Positions 51,359 to 61,312 are shown, counted from the first letter of the stretch. The stretch is DNA of 64,000 nt from JARLGU01 sp036504535 (GCA_036504535.1 DASXUY010000036.1:1-64000), one strand, 5' to 3'. Notes: generated from the letters alone by a model not told the origin. Made by a program: numbers and translations.

Positions 51359-51389
51359 AAAAAAGGCCCAGCGGCCAGAGCGTTCCTAA
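51359..51389 (-). terminator. terminator, TCCTA/GGCC-hairpin element R5
   Basis: Minus strand: TTAGGAACGCTCTGGCCGCT, then GGGCC and TTTTTT, ~42 bp after the stop of the SGNH gene at 51432. Same family as R1 and R4. Confidence 0.75.
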
Positions 51390-51431
51390 TCTCTTGAGAG
51401 GTATCGACATCCCAATCAGCGGACTATCCTC

Positions 51432-52715
51432 TCACTTAGTCGCCGCCATGTGCTTCGCTGGCAGTCGCGGCTCGATACACTTGGCAATCTCGTCGGCAAA
51501 CTCGCGCGAAACATCCCCGTTCCAGTGGAGCGCATCTTGCGACCCGGTCGGAATGGTGTCGAATTTCGTCAGCGCCATCGAATACAGGTCAACCTCAGGA
51601 ATCCCATGCTTGGTCATGACCTCGTCGGTCGCTTTGTTGAGCCGCACGATCACATCGTTGCGCTCGGGCGCAAGGCCAGGTCGCCCCTCGGTAGGCGTTG
51701 TGCGCCACGGAGTGCAGCGCACCCAGATGAACTTCGTCTTCGGCGCGACCGTTTGCAAATGCTCGACAACTTGGGTCATGTACCCCGGATACTTGTCTTC
51801 GCTGCAGCGTCCTGGCATCCCGTTCCACATATGCAGCGTCATGGCGTTCCATGTGACCACATCGTACGGTCCGTTCGCCAGAACTCCGTCCCACGCCCGA
51901 AGCGCTGGGAAGTTGTCGCCCTTGATGTCATACTCAAACCAGCCGCCGCCGACCCAATAATCCACGTAAGCGCGTCCCTTGTAACGCTCGGTGATATACG
52001 AGCGATAGCCCATAGAGATCGAGTCGCCGACCACGAGGATTCGCGGCAGCGTCGGGTCTTTGGCATCCGCGCGCTGCATAGCAAAGCCGTCGCCGCTCAC
52101 GTAGCGCATGCGATCCGCCGTCTGGTCGAATCCCGTAGGGAACACAGCGGTGTCGTAAACCTTAATATTGCGCACTTCGTACGGAGCGGTCGCTTCCTTG
52201 CGAACAGCCCCGAAAACCAGCGGGAGTGTGCTCGAGTTGACCGTCTCGGTGACCGCCAGGATCAGGCCATTACGAAACAGCGTCAGCTTCTTCTGCTTGA
52301 CGACAAGCGTGATCTTGTTGAATTTATCGTCCAGAAACCCACGCGCCTCGTACGTTCGATAGCCGTTCGTGAACAGGTTCACCGCGTTATAGTCCGGCGG
52401 CGAGTAGCGAAACGCTAATCCCGTTTTCCCCTTATCGTCCATGTTCGATACAAGCTGTATCTCCCCTTTAGCGCCAGCCGGTCTCTTGACCTCAAATTCG
52501 ATGGTGTAGTCGTCCTGAGCCCCAAGAACCTTCGCAGGCAGAGCGAACGAGTTTGTTCCATCAAGGGTGACGACGCCGTCGATAACGGTGACGGTGCCAA
52601 CGGTCGACGACGCCTCCGGCGTCTGCTTACCGAGTTCCCATGTCGTTGTCGCAGTCTCGGCCTGAGCTAATGTGCTGACGAGCAGCAGGGTGATCGCGAT
52701 CAGTAATCCGTACAT
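51432..52715 (-). CDS. secreted SGNH/GDSL hydrolase with an N-terminal concanavalin-like domain
   Basis: 427 residues. The signal peptide MYGLLIAITLLLVSTLAQA is cut before ETATT. A LamG/concanavalin-like beta domain (~25-190) precedes an SGNH esterase domain (~200-415), with Ser232 in VVGDSISMG, the Asn block VVTWNAMTLH and the Asp/His pair in QDALHWNGD. The ATG at 52713-52715 is chosen over an upstream in-frame GTG because AGGAAAG is well spaced and the hydrophobic stretch then starts the protein. It probably deacetylates or deacylates a glycan in the periplasm, beside the GH106-like enzyme 73 nt upstream. Confidence 0.88.
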   Translation of the reverse strand: MYGLLIAITLLLVSTLAQAETATTTWELGKQTPEASSTVGTVTVIDGVVTLDGTNSFALPAKVLGAQDDYTIEFEVKRPAGAKGEIQLVSNMDDKGKTGLAFRYSPPDYNAVNLFTNGYRTYEARGFLDDKFNKITLVVKQKKLTLFRNGLILAVTETVNSSTLPLVFGAVRKEATAPYEVRNIKVYDTAVFPTGFDQTADRMRYVSGDGFAMQRADAKDPTLPRILVVGDSISMGYRSYITERYKGRAYVDYWVGGGWFEYDIKGDNFPALRAWDGVLANGPYDVVTWNAMTLHMWNGMPGRCSEDKYPGYMTQVVEHLQTVAPKTKFIWVRCTPWRTTPTEGRPGLAPERNDVIVRLNKATDEVMTKHGIPEVDLYSMALTKFDTIPTGSQDALHWNGDVSREFADEIAKCIEPRLPAKHMAATK

Positions 52716-52788
52716 AGTCTGCTTTCCTGGCCATCTGGCCACACTCCATGCCCGCGAGTTGCTCCGGTAACATGGACGAATATTTGTG

Positions 52789-55491
52789 TCACGGCTCGTT
52801 TCGAATTACAACCGGGCCGAAAAGCCCTGAGTCAAGTTGCTCGTCGGTTGGCACACCATGCCATTTCCACGGATAGCCTTCGTATTGCGTCATCGCATTC
52901 ACGATCAGGTTGCCGACACGCACGTGGACTGTGTTTCGCCCAGGCTGAACGGCATCCGTGATGTCGAAACTGTACGGTGCCCATATCCTGGCACCCACCG
53001 GGCGGCCGTTTACAGAGACCTCGGCGACGTGCTTGACGATACCCAAATCGAGCGTCATCTGGCCCGAAACACGATCAAGTGTGAAGCTTGTCTCGTAGTC
53101 GATAAAGCCCGTAAAGGAGCGAAGTCCCCATTCAAGCCATGATGCAAGGGGCCGAACGCAGCCTATACCATGTAGCTCGCTTGGCGCGGCTATCACATGC
53201 TGAGCCGGATTTGGCTGGCCGCTGGGATCGAACCAAACCCGCCACTGATCGTCAACTTGAACTTCCGAGGTGTCGCTAGCCGCAGGGCAAGCAACCGGTA
53301 CGCCCATCGGATCGACCGCAAGCCAAAACGCTTCGTACGGCGCGAATGTCCAGCTGAAGACTACACCCTCATCTGTCACGACAACGGGAATCGGTGTTTT
53401 AGCACCAGTTTCGCAATCCCACCGAGTGGCCCCGCCCGAAGCGCCATTCAACCGGAGCGTGCATTCGCGCGTCTCGTTCAAAGAGTTGACCAGCCAATAG
53501 AAATCCACGCCGTCAATGCGCCGATGCTGCTGGTGCAGCGCAAACTTCCCGTCTACAAACGAAATGTGAGGAGTCAAAGAAGCGCATCCCTGTTGCATAA
53601 TAGCCGCGATACCGTTAACCGCGACTACCGCGTGATCGGCACCGCGAACAATGTCCATGAGATCGACCATGCGCGCGTCCTGCCACCCATGCTCCGTCGA
53701 GCCGCTCGGGAGAGACCCAAGGATCACCACATGACCACCACGCTTTGCGAAATCGGCGATCTTCTCCGCGACATCGAGCGGAAGCATTTTGAGCGGTGGG
53801 AGAACTATCGTCCGGAAGGAGTAGCCGTCTCGCGTCAGCGTCCCGTCAGCGGCCAATGTGAGTCCTCGCAAATAATCGCAATCCAGAACCAAGTACTCAA
53901 TGTGCGCATCGGTAAGGTCGGACATTGCATTGGTGTACGCCCGTTCAATGACATTGATGTCGTCTCCGTGGCGCGAATCGACCATGCACGCCGGGTCACC
54001 AACGCCTGTTTGCTGGTCAACTATTTGCTCTTTCCACTCGACATCGGCATCGAAAAGCCCGTCGCCTAGAAGCGCCCAAACGCTGTCCATCGGACACAGC
54101 AGAATAACATCGGCAGCGACATTTCCCTGCGAATTTACGAAGCTCGAGCGGCGGCAGTAATCGGCGTACTGTTCGAAGTGACGCCAGCACGGATTCCAAT
54201 CGTACCAGTCTGGGGGATACAACACGCGACGTACGTCCCGATTGGTGTAGATGGCCATCGGGGCAACATGCGTTACGCCCCAAGCGATCGCGCAGTTGGT
54301 TTCGTTCTTAAGGTCGGCGGCGGATACATGCCAACCGGAAACGCCGCCCAGTTCGCACATGAGCTGCCGGCCCTCAAACTCGCTGACGGTCTGAGTCTCT
54401 TTGAAGTAGCGTGGGGTTAGCGCTCCCATAAACAGCGAATCGGTACCTGGCAGGCTATATGAACGCTGCGCGGCGAAGAAATCGCCCGTCCGCATGGCCT
54501 GCGCGACGAGGTTTTCTTCCCAAAAGTGGCACGTCATGTACATGTCGTGCTTACCCAGCCACTTATCGAGAGGGATAATAAACGACTCGAGGTAGACGAC
54601 CGAAACGGCCTTGAAGTAGTCCCAGCGCGCCTTGCCCCACAAGCCTTCGACATCTTCGTCAACAAGCAATGGAAGCCAGAGGCGAATATCGCGGGCGTTT
54701 CGCGTGGCGTATTCGGCGGCAAGATCGTCCGACCATGCGAGCTTCGTCCCATAGTCGCCTTCAAGGTCGATAAACGCTCCCGGCATTGTAGTGCCCATGA
54801 ACTCGCCGACACGCGCGGCATACTTCTCGTGCTCGACAGCGATCCATGCATCGCCGACTCTCTTATCCAGGAAATTGACTTCAATTCCGGCGGGTTCGAA
54901 CATCCAGTATTTGGTGAACTTGTATACCCGCCACTCACCCGCCGGAGATGTCCACCTCCCGCCTTCGTCGCCCTCAACGATTTGCAGCGTCGCGCTTGAT
55001 ATCACGGGCTGATCGTCACCGCCGGTCCGCTTGGCCGCGACGGCAACGAAACAACCATCGACGTCCGTCGAGTCGCCGTCACGCAAGTCGACAATTGACC
55101 ACCGCAGCGACAGCGGCGCGAGCTCGGGATTGAATTCCCGCATGGCGCGCCCCGGCACACACGGATCCCCTGGTGTGTAACACGCATACGCTCCGGCGTC
55201 GCGCGTGGTCTCCAGAGTCTTACGGATAGCATCGAACCAGATGTCGTCCATCCAGTAGCCAGGGTGTTGAACCATAAAGAAATAGCCAGGATTGAACCCC
55301 TTTTCGCAAACGGCGGCAGCTTGCCCGTGCAAGTCGGCCGACTCAACGTCACCAGTAAAAAAGTAGAAAAAGTGCGGCGCATACCAGCTATCCGGCCGGT
55401 GAAAATCCGCCGCGACCTGATCGAAGCTATCGGTACGGCGATTGGCAAGTGCACGCCCTGCGCGTCGTTGTGACTTGGTTGTAACGCTCAT
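52789..55491 (-). CDS. GH106-like alpha-L-rhamnosidase family glycoside hydrolase
   Basis: 900 residues. A TIM-barrel N-terminal half (~30-520) has WYAPHFFYFFTGD and FWEENLVAQAMRTGDF. A Rossmann-like middle segment (~580-660, HVVILGSLPSGSTE) follows, and a C-terminal galactose-binding beta-sandwich (~770-890, VKHVAEVSVNGRPVGARIW, then APYSFDITDAVQPG). These features match the large GH106/BT0986-type rhamnosidases. No signal peptide. It would remove alpha-L-rhamnose from oligosaccharides. Exact catalytic residues not assigned. Preceded by the double-hairpin element C2. Confidence 0.75.
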   Translation of the reverse strand: MSVTTKSQRRAGRALANRRTDSFDQVAADFHRPDSWYAPHFFYFFTGDVESADLHGQAAAVCEKGFNPGYFFMVQHPGYWMDDIWFDAIRKTLETTRDAGAYACYTPGDPCVPGRAMREFNPELAPLSLRWSIVDLRDGDSTDVDGCFVAVAAKRTGGDDQPVISSATLQIVEGDEGGRWTSPAGEWRVYKFTKYWMFEPAGIEVNFLDKRVGDAWIAVEHEKYAARVGEFMGTTMPGAFIDLEGDYGTKLAWSDDLAAEYATRNARDIRLWLPLLVDEDVEGLWGKARWDYFKAVSVVYLESFIIPLDKWLGKHDMYMTCHFWEENLVAQAMRTGDFFAAQRSYSLPGTDSLFMGALTPRYFKETQTVSEFEGRQLMCELGGVSGWHVSAADLKNETNCAIAWGVTHVAPMAIYTNRDVRRVLYPPDWYDWNPCWRHFEQYADYCRRSSFVNSQGNVAADVILLCPMDSVWALLGDGLFDADVEWKEQIVDQQTGVGDPACMVDSRHGDDINVIERAYTNAMSDLTDAHIEYLVLDCDYLRGLTLAADGTLTRDGYSFRTIVLPPLKMLPLDVAEKIADFAKRGGHVVILGSLPSGSTEHGWQDARMVDLMDIVRGADHAVVAVNGIAAIMQQGCASLTPHISFVDGKFALHQQHRRIDGVDFYWLVNSLNETRECTLRLNGASGGATRWDCETGAKTPIPVVVTDEGVVFSWTFAPYEAFWLAVDPMGVPVACPAASDTSEVQVDDQWRVWFDPSGQPNPAQHVIAAPSELHGIGCVRPLASWLEWGLRSFTGFIDYETSFTLDRVSGQMTLDLGIVKHVAEVSVNGRPVGARIWAPYSFDITDAVQPGRNTVHVRVGNLIVNAMTQYEGYPWKWHGVPTDEQLDSGLFGPVVIRNEP

Positions 55492-55625
55492 AATAATGAT
55501 AGATCCTGAGGGCTATTCCAATGAGTCGGCGGCCCCATCTGCAATAACTGGCTACGTACTAATCGAATGGTCTTAATTAATCTGTACGACTGCAGCAACG
55601 CGAAACGCGAGCTCATACCCAGTCA

Positions 55626-55709
55626 AATTCCTGTGGGTCGGAGACCCTATCTTCAATAAGTAGCCATGGCTTTCAAGCCGTGGTGGCTTCGCTCCAAGGT
55701 AAATGTACG
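55626..55709 (-). ncRNA. conserved double-hairpin element, copy 2
   Basis: Minus-strand copy of 32072-32155. The first hairpin here is CCACGGCT-TGAA-AGCCATGG, changed at both arms relative to copy 1; the second, GGGTC-TCC-GACCC, is unchanged. It lies ~100 nt after the GH2 stop and ~135 nt before the GH106-like start, on their strand. Nothing else is visible in 55492-55805. Confidence 0.5.
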
Positions 55710-55805
55710 CTTTGATTTTGAATATTCGATGTAGCCGTGGTGTCCTCGCCGCTAATCCAACTCAGGGCAAGGGAACTCACAGCGCTCTTTCAGCGCCGCA
55801 GGTTA

Positions 55806-58800
55806 CTAATTCTGCGTAATCTCCACACTCTGCAATGTCCCGTTCAGCACCCCGCTGCCCGAACACTGCCCCACACTGAACGGCCCCTTGAACGGCAGCG
55901 TCATCCCGCCACCGTTCACGCCCTCCACTCTGCCGTTTAGGAATAGCTTCGCACCGGAACCGTCGAACACAATCGAGCACACGTAACTCTTGCCTGGTTC
56001 AAGAGCGGTCTTCCCACGAAGGATGGTCTGCTTGCCGTCGGGCTGCGGGTAATACTCCATCCAAAAGTGATGCTCCCGGTTGTCAACACCAATTCGGAAC
56101 CCGCCCTTGAGATAGTTGAACGACTCGAACAGACCATTATCGCGACCGGTCGCGGCAAACGGCGCCAACGCGAATGCAACCTTGGTCGTGAACGGCTTGC
56201 TTGGGTCAAAACCCGCGATCTTCGATAGGTCGCCCGAGAAGTACTGCCCGTTCACCTTGATCGCGGGTTCGCCGTTCAACGTGTCCGCGACCGGATCGCC
56301 TGCGTCCTTGCGCTTCTGTAGGTGCAGCACCACACCGCCAACGCTATCCGCCACCTGAACCGCCGTCGGATCACTGAACTCCCACCGCGCGAGCCGTATC
56401 CCAGCGCCCGCTTTCGCAACGCCTCCTGAGATCCCAACCACGCCCAACTGTGCGCCGGTGAGAGCACCAACGATATCCATTGACTTGATCACCTTGGCCG
56501 GTGACGGGTTCGTCCATTCGGTCAGGAACAGCCCCACATTGTCCTGAACACGGTTGTTGCCGGTCCAGCAGATTTTCGCCCTTTCAGGCTTCTGCGGTGT
56601 GCTCCAGTCGTTGATTTCGATGCCGGATCGCAACGGAAACTCTGCAGTCGTCCCGTCGGCGTAGTGGAAGACGTATTTCGCGATCACGACGCCCTTATCG
56701 TGCGGAACGTAGCTGGCCGCATTGACGAACCAAAGCTTGTCGGCTTTCCGGCCAATCACGATCCCGTCAACCTTCTCCGGCAACTTCAGCGCCCGATTGT
56801 TGCCGCGTAGCGAGATCATCGCCTTGCCGTCGTTCTTCTTCGGAGCGACGAGATGGAACGGCACCCCGCCGAAGCGGTCATCCTCTGGGAACGGCTCCGC
56901 TGCTATGGCGGCTCCGGTTCCATTCAGCTTTTCCGTGTGGTTCGTAAGGAAGAAGCAAAGGTCGAACTTGCCCATATCGAGCCAGCCGCCTTTTCCGTCA
57001 TCGGCTACCTCATCAACGTAACCCATGTTGGCAAATTTGGCGAATTCGATTGGGAAATAGTCGTACGCGTCCCCGGCAGGCTTGGCCACCTTCGCGCCGA
57101 CATTCATCGCCAGCGCCGACACGATGCGAATCACTCGCTCACCTTCAGCACCGCTCGCCGTCTCCCAATCGAGAGTGTCGAACAGCAACTGCCCCTTGCC
57201 CGAGTTGATTGCGACGAGCAGTCCCGGCTCAATCAGCGGCTCACCTGAATCGATAGCAGGCAGCCGCAGCTTGTACGAGCCCAGCTTCGCGGTCGATACG
57301 GCGCCGCCGAGGAAGCCGCCACGGTTCCAAAGATCCAGTTTCGCCCACTCGAAATCGGCGCTCGACAGGTTATCGGTCAGCGGCGAATTCGAAACCCTCA
57401 CTGCAGTCTTCATCTTGGGGTCTGTGGGATCGAGCGCAGCCGCAAACCCAAGCAGCGCCGATGTGCTCGCGACACTTTCCGGCGTGAAACCGTGAAGCCA
57501 CACCTTCCCGCCCGTCTGCGCCTCGGCCTTCAGCTTCGCGATCTCCGCTGGCGTCGCCTTGTACGATGCGTCCCACAAAACCGGCCCGTCACCCGCTATC
57601 CCGCGGCTTGTGACGATGCGGCAAAGCGCCAGCACCTCGTCCAGCTTAGCATTGCCCGCAGAAAGCACACGAAGCGCCTTGGGCCGATCCGGGCCAGCAG
57701 TCATACCATACCGCAGGAGACGGCAGAGGATATCAGACGCCACCGGCTCAGCATCGAGCCTGTCCAGCAGGCTAAGCTGGGAAAAGATGACGCGCCCAGT
57801 TCCGGTAGGCGTTTCACAAAGCGGCGCCCACTCCATCCCGCGAATACCGCCTGCGTCGATGAGCACCTTTGTGTCACCGTCGGTAGGCTTGGAGTAGTTG
57901 AGCTTCCCAACAAGATTGTCCGGCCGCCAGTATGACAGCTGTGCATCATCCAGGCCCGCAAGCGCAGGGTGGCCGTGCGAACGCAACCAAACTCGGCTAG
58001 CGACATGGCTCTTGTCGATTTCCGGGAAGCCTGCACCGAGGCTCTCTGTGTCCTGCCGCTGCAGCAAAATCACCGTGCCGCCCTTTTCCGCAAACCCGAT
58101 CAGCGCGTCCTTCGCCGAAGCGAGCGGTGCATCGCCAGCGACAAGAAGAACCCTCTTCCCGGTCAACCCGCCCGCACTGAGCGACTTGAGCGGAATTAAA
58201 GTCAGCCCTATCGCATTGAGCGACTTCGCGGCACTGCCGGACGGGTCAAGCAACGCAATCTTGGCCACATCTACTCCCGCAAGCGACGCTGGTGGGAAGA
58301 CGAACACGGGCTCCGAGTAGTGCAAGCGCTCTGGGGTATATCCGCTTCGATCATAGCGCAGTCGAAGTACAAGCTCGGCACGCGTCATCTTTACGACCGA
58401 CGGCGCTGTGATCGGGACGTCAAGCACGTTAGCGCCGTGCTTGAGGTGCAACGGGACGCTGTTCTCCCACACGATTCGCCCATCCACCAGCAGCATGCAC
58501 TGAAGTTTCGCGTTCGTGAGCCACGTGTCCGATTCGTAGAAGATCGACACTTTGCGATTAGCCGTCTTCCCACCCCAGAGGTTAGGGTGGAAATCGAGGG
58601 GCCGAATCGCGAAGCGAGGGATAACATCGTTGCCGTCCGATATCCACGGGCCTAACAGCGCGACACCCTGGATGCGATAGACGTCGGTCATCTTCTGCAT
58701 CAAGCTCACATGCACCGCTGTCTCTGCGCCGCGTGAGTTCACAGCTTCCTTGATCCAGTTGTACGCCTCCTCGCCCCCATAGCCAGAATACGCATCCGGG

Positions 58801-60449
58801 GTAGACGGGATCATGCTGTACTCACCGATAGCCAGCGGCTTGTTCCAGTCGAAGCTGAACCGCCACGCATTGTTTCCCGTATCCTTGAGCCAGTACAGGT
58901 CGTTCGGCACCACGGCTCCCGAATTCGGATACTGCCGAGACACATCTCCCGGTGCGCCAGGATAGTGGATGTTCATAATATCCAGCAATCCGTCCCACCC
59001 AGCTTCGGCGTCGCCATCCAGCGGACGGAGCGTGTCGACGGAATGAACCGTATCAACAACTTCCTTACAAACCGCCTTCATGTCAGGATTGCCCGGCACG
59101 TTCCCCCAATACGTCTCGTTCGCCATGTTCCAAATCACGATGGATGGGTGATTGCGAAGGCTCTTCACGACCTTGGTGTAGTGGTCTTTCAGGTTGGGCA
59201 TCCAAAGCGGCCGTAACTTGGGGTCGAGTGGCTCCGTCGATGGCCAGAACGCTGCAAGGTGCGCGGAAATGGTGACCCCGTTCTCGTCAGCCATCTGCGG
59301 CACGAGCGGACCGCCCCCGTGAACGCGAATATGGTTCGGCGGATGATTGATGATCTCTTTGAGCGTGCCGCCGCGCATCGGGTCGTCCGCACCGTAAATC
59401 TCCTCGTACGTGGCGCTAGGGAATGAGCCGGCTTCCGTCCGAAAAAGGGTAATTGGCGTTCCGTTCAGCAGGAACTGCCTTCCGCTGATCGTAAACTCTC
59501 GGAAACCGAAGCGCTGCTCAAAATCATCCAACGCCTCGCCTGTAGGCGCGGAAAGCCGACACGCGGCGACATACAAAAACGGAGTCGCGGGCGACCAGAG
59601 GACCGGCTTATCCCACTTGCTCGACACCGTGACGGTCTTGGTTTCGCCCGCCGCAATCGTCACCGCGTCGCCAGTGATCGTCAGACACGGCCGGCGATCA
59701 CTGTAACGATCGACGACGCATGACGGCTTCACCGTTGCCGCCGACGCTCCCGTATTCGAGACCGTCAGATCGATGTCGATCTGCTTACGGGCGACGCTGG
59801 TCTTCACGTAAGCGTCTTCGATGTGGCAGGCCGAAACGGCCTCGATGCGCACATCACCCAGAATGCCGACGCCGACCTGATTGTGCTGAGCCACGAAAAG
59901 CTCATTCTTAAGGTCGACAAGAGCCTCGCAGCCCGCAAGCCATACGACAAGCTCATTGTCTCCGCCCCACCGGACAGCCTTGCTGATGTCGTAGCTCGTC
60001 GGCGCAGTCCCCGTAACGCACTCGCCCAGCTTGACCCCGTTCAACCACACAACGCTTTTTGCGACCATGCTGTCGAACGTCAGAATGGCGCTCGTGCGAT
60101 CCGCTTTGGCGGGCATCGCGAACTTGCGGCGATACCACGCCGAAAGGTCGGTCATGGTGTCGTAATTCGCCTTGCCTTCCTTCTTGTACTCGGAAACCGG
60201 CTTCATGTAGCTCCAGGACATTTCCCTGGATTTGATGAGCGACGAGTGCTGCTGCGGCACCGCTTCGGGCTTCCACCCATCCTGCGCCGGTGGGAAATTG
60301 CACTGCAAGCCCATGTTCGCACGAGTATCCCACGTGCCGTCAAGGTCGATAAATGTTCGCGCGCCAAGCTGAACCGGCGACTGTGCACGGGCAGGGACGA
60401 ACGAAGCAAAGACAGCAAGAACAACAGCAAGTAGGGTGATTGGTTTCAT
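55806..60449 (-). CDS. very large secreted GH2-family glycoside hydrolase
   Basis: 1547 residues. A signal peptide (about 1-22, ARA-QSPVQ) precedes the GH2 sugar-binding domain (~25-190, FIDLDGTWDTR, then AWYRRKF, VVWLNGVKLGE). An Ig-like domain and a TIM barrel (~310-600) follow, with probable acid/base E445 in IVIWNMANETYW. A long C-terminal half includes a GATase-like region (~745-830) and ends in a LamG/concanavalin-like domain (~1420-1547). The length is about twice that of a standard GH2 enzyme. The Met at 60447-60449 is chosen because it begins the signal peptide. The ribosome-binding site is weak. It acts on beta-galactosides, -mannosides or -glucuronides outside the cytosol. Confidence 0.85.
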   Translation of the reverse strand: MKPITLLAVVLAVFASFVPARAQSPVQLGARTFIDLDGTWDTRANMGLQCNFPPAQDGWKPEAVPQQHSSLIKSREMSWSYMKPVSEYKKEGKANYDTMTDLSAWYRRKFAMPAKADRTSAILTFDSMVAKSVVWLNGVKLGECVTGTAPTSYDISKAVRWGGDNELVVWLAGCEALVDLKNELFVAQHNQVGVGILGDVRIEAVSACHIEDAYVKTSVARKQIDIDLTVSNTGASAATVKPSCVVDRYSDRRPCLTITGDAVTIAAGETKTVTVSSKWDKPVLWSPATPFLYVAACRLSAPTGEALDDFEQRFGFREFTISGRQFLLNGTPITLFRTEAGSFPSATYEEIYGADDPMRGGTLKEIINHPPNHIRVHGGGPLVPQMADENGVTISAHLAAFWPSTEPLDPKLRPLWMPNLKDHYTKVVKSLRNHPSIVIWNMANETYWGNVPGNPDMKAVCKEVVDTVHSVDTLRPLDGDAEAGWDGLLDIMNIHYPGAPGDVSRQYPNSGAVVPNDLYWLKDTGNNAWRFSFDWNKPLAIGEYSMIPSTPDAYSGYGGEEAYNWIKEAVNSRGAETAVHVSLMQKMTDVYRIQGVALLGPWISDGNDVIPRFAIRPLDFHPNLWGGKTANRKVSIFYESDTWLTNAKLQCMLLVDGRIVWENSVPLHLKHGANVLDVPITAPSVVKMTRAELVLRLRYDRSGYTPERLHYSEPVFVFPPASLAGVDVAKIALLDPSGSAAKSLNAIGLTLIPLKSLSAGGLTGKRVLLVAGDAPLASAKDALIGFAEKGGTVILLQRQDTESLGAGFPEIDKSHVASRVWLRSHGHPALAGLDDAQLSYWRPDNLVGKLNYSKPTDGDTKVLIDAGGIRGMEWAPLCETPTGTGRVIFSQLSLLDRLDAEPVASDILCRLLRYGMTAGPDRPKALRVLSAGNAKLDEVLALCRIVTSRGIAGDGPVLWDASYKATPAEIAKLKAEAQTGGKVWLHGFTPESVASTSALLGFAAALDPTDPKMKTAVRVSNSPLTDNLSSADFEWAKLDLWNRGGFLGGAVSTAKLGSYKLRLPAIDSGEPLIEPGLLVAINSGKGQLLFDTLDWETASGAEGERVIRIVSALAMNVGAKVAKPAGDAYDYFPIEFAKFANMGYVDEVADDGKGGWLDMGKFDLCFFLTNHTEKLNGTGAAIAAEPFPEDDRFGGVPFHLVAPKKNDGKAMISLRGNNRALKLPEKVDGIVIGRKADKLWFVNAASYVPHDKGVVIAKYVFHYADGTTAEFPLRSGIEINDWSTPQKPERAKICWTGNNRVQDNVGLFLTEWTNPSPAKVIKSMDIVGALTGAQLGVVGISGGVAKAGAGIRLARWEFSDPTAVQVADSVGGVVLHLQKRKDAGDPVADTLNGEPAIKVNGQYFSGDLSKIAGFDPSKPFTTKVAFALAPFAATGRDNGLFESFNYLKGGFRIGVDNREHHFWMEYYPQPDGKQTILRGKTALEPGKSYVCSIVFDGSGAKLFLNGRVEGVNGGGMTLPFKGPFSVGQCSGSGVLNGTLQSVEITQN

Positions 60450-60511
60450 AGGTTTAATGGGGTGTGGAGCGTGTATTTTTCGGGAACGTGGTTCGTGCGC
60501 CTTGTTGCAGC

Positions 60512-61180
60512 TTAACCGACAGCCGCCAAGCGCACCGTTTGCTCCCATTCGTCAGCAATCAGTTGGTGCCCGGAATACGTCGGGTGAACGCCGTCCCAGA
60601 GCCAGTATTCCGACGGCGCACGCTCACAGGCTTCGTCGATAACGTGCTGCAGTGGAACAAAAATCGAGTTGTGCTTGTCAGCCAGCGAGGCGACGACTTC
60701 CTGCCGGCCCTGAACCTCGCGCCACCGCCGCGAGGTCTTGTCGGCCGACGCTAGAAACGGTTCGCAGAGCACAAGCGTCAGATTGGGAAGCGCGTTCAAT
60801 GTATCCGCGAGCAGACTGTCGTAGTCGCGAGCAAACTGCTCAATCGATCCAATATCCTCGCCCGACGCCGCCCGCCCAGCATCGTTAACGCCGACAAGAA
60901 TACTCAGCACCGTAGGCTCAAGATCCACCGTATCCGCCGTCCATCGCTCGCGCAGGTTCACAACCGTGTTCCCGCTGACGCCGCGATTCAAGAACGTCAA
61001 CTCACGCTCTGGAAACGCCGCCCCGTGACGTGCCGCGATGATGAACGCGTACCCATGCCCCAAAATATGGTTAGGGTCCAGCGTCCGCCCCCGATTGCCG
61101 TCGGTAATCGAATCGCCCTGAAACAGGATGCGAGCCCCTGGAGAAAACAAGTGAATATCCAAGTTGCTGTGTTTGTTCAT
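60512..61180 (-). CDS. cytosolic SGNH/GDSL esterase
   Basis: 222 residues. GDSIT gives Ser24, the Gly and Asn blocks appear in GVSGNT and VGVNDAG, and the Asp/His pair is in WDGVHPT near the C-terminus. All four SGNH blocks are present. Size and order fit the acetylxylan/rhamnogalacturonan-acetylesterase type. ATG 61180 is preferred; an in-frame GTG seven codons upstream is possible. No signal peptide. It lies between GH29 and GH2 genes in one direction. Confidence 0.9.
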   Translation of the reverse strand: MNKHSNLDIHLFSPGARILFQGDSITDGNRGRTLDPNHILGHGYAFIIAARHGAAFPERELTFLNRGVSGNTVVNLRERWTADTVDLEPTVLSILVGVNDAGRAASGEDIGSIEQFARDYDSLLADTLNALPNLTLVLCEPFLASADKTSRRWREVQGRQEVVASLADKHNSIFVPLQHVIDEACERAPSEYWLWDGVHPTYSGHQLIADEWEQTVRLAAVG

Positions 61181-61255
61181 GCTAAGTCGTTTCAAATGCA
61201 CGCCCGATTCTTAGTGCCCTGGACATTCCTATGTCCGGTACTTTCAAGCACTTTA

Positions 61256-61291
61256 GAGCCGTAGGTTTTAACCTACGGGATCCTACGGCTC
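61256..61291 (-). promoter_or_regulatory. alternative-pairing hairpin after the GH29 gene
   Basis: Minus strand: GAGCCGTAGG pairs with CCTACGGCTC (10 bp), while the inner CCGTAGG can instead pair with the same CCTACGG. The two forms exclude each other. No T run. It could moderate read-through from the GH29 gene into the SGNH gene. GGACAT-TCCT-ATGTCC at 61221-61236 is a further hairpin. Confidence 0.45.
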
Positions 61292-61312
61292 GGTCACCTC
61301 GCAGCCACCCGC

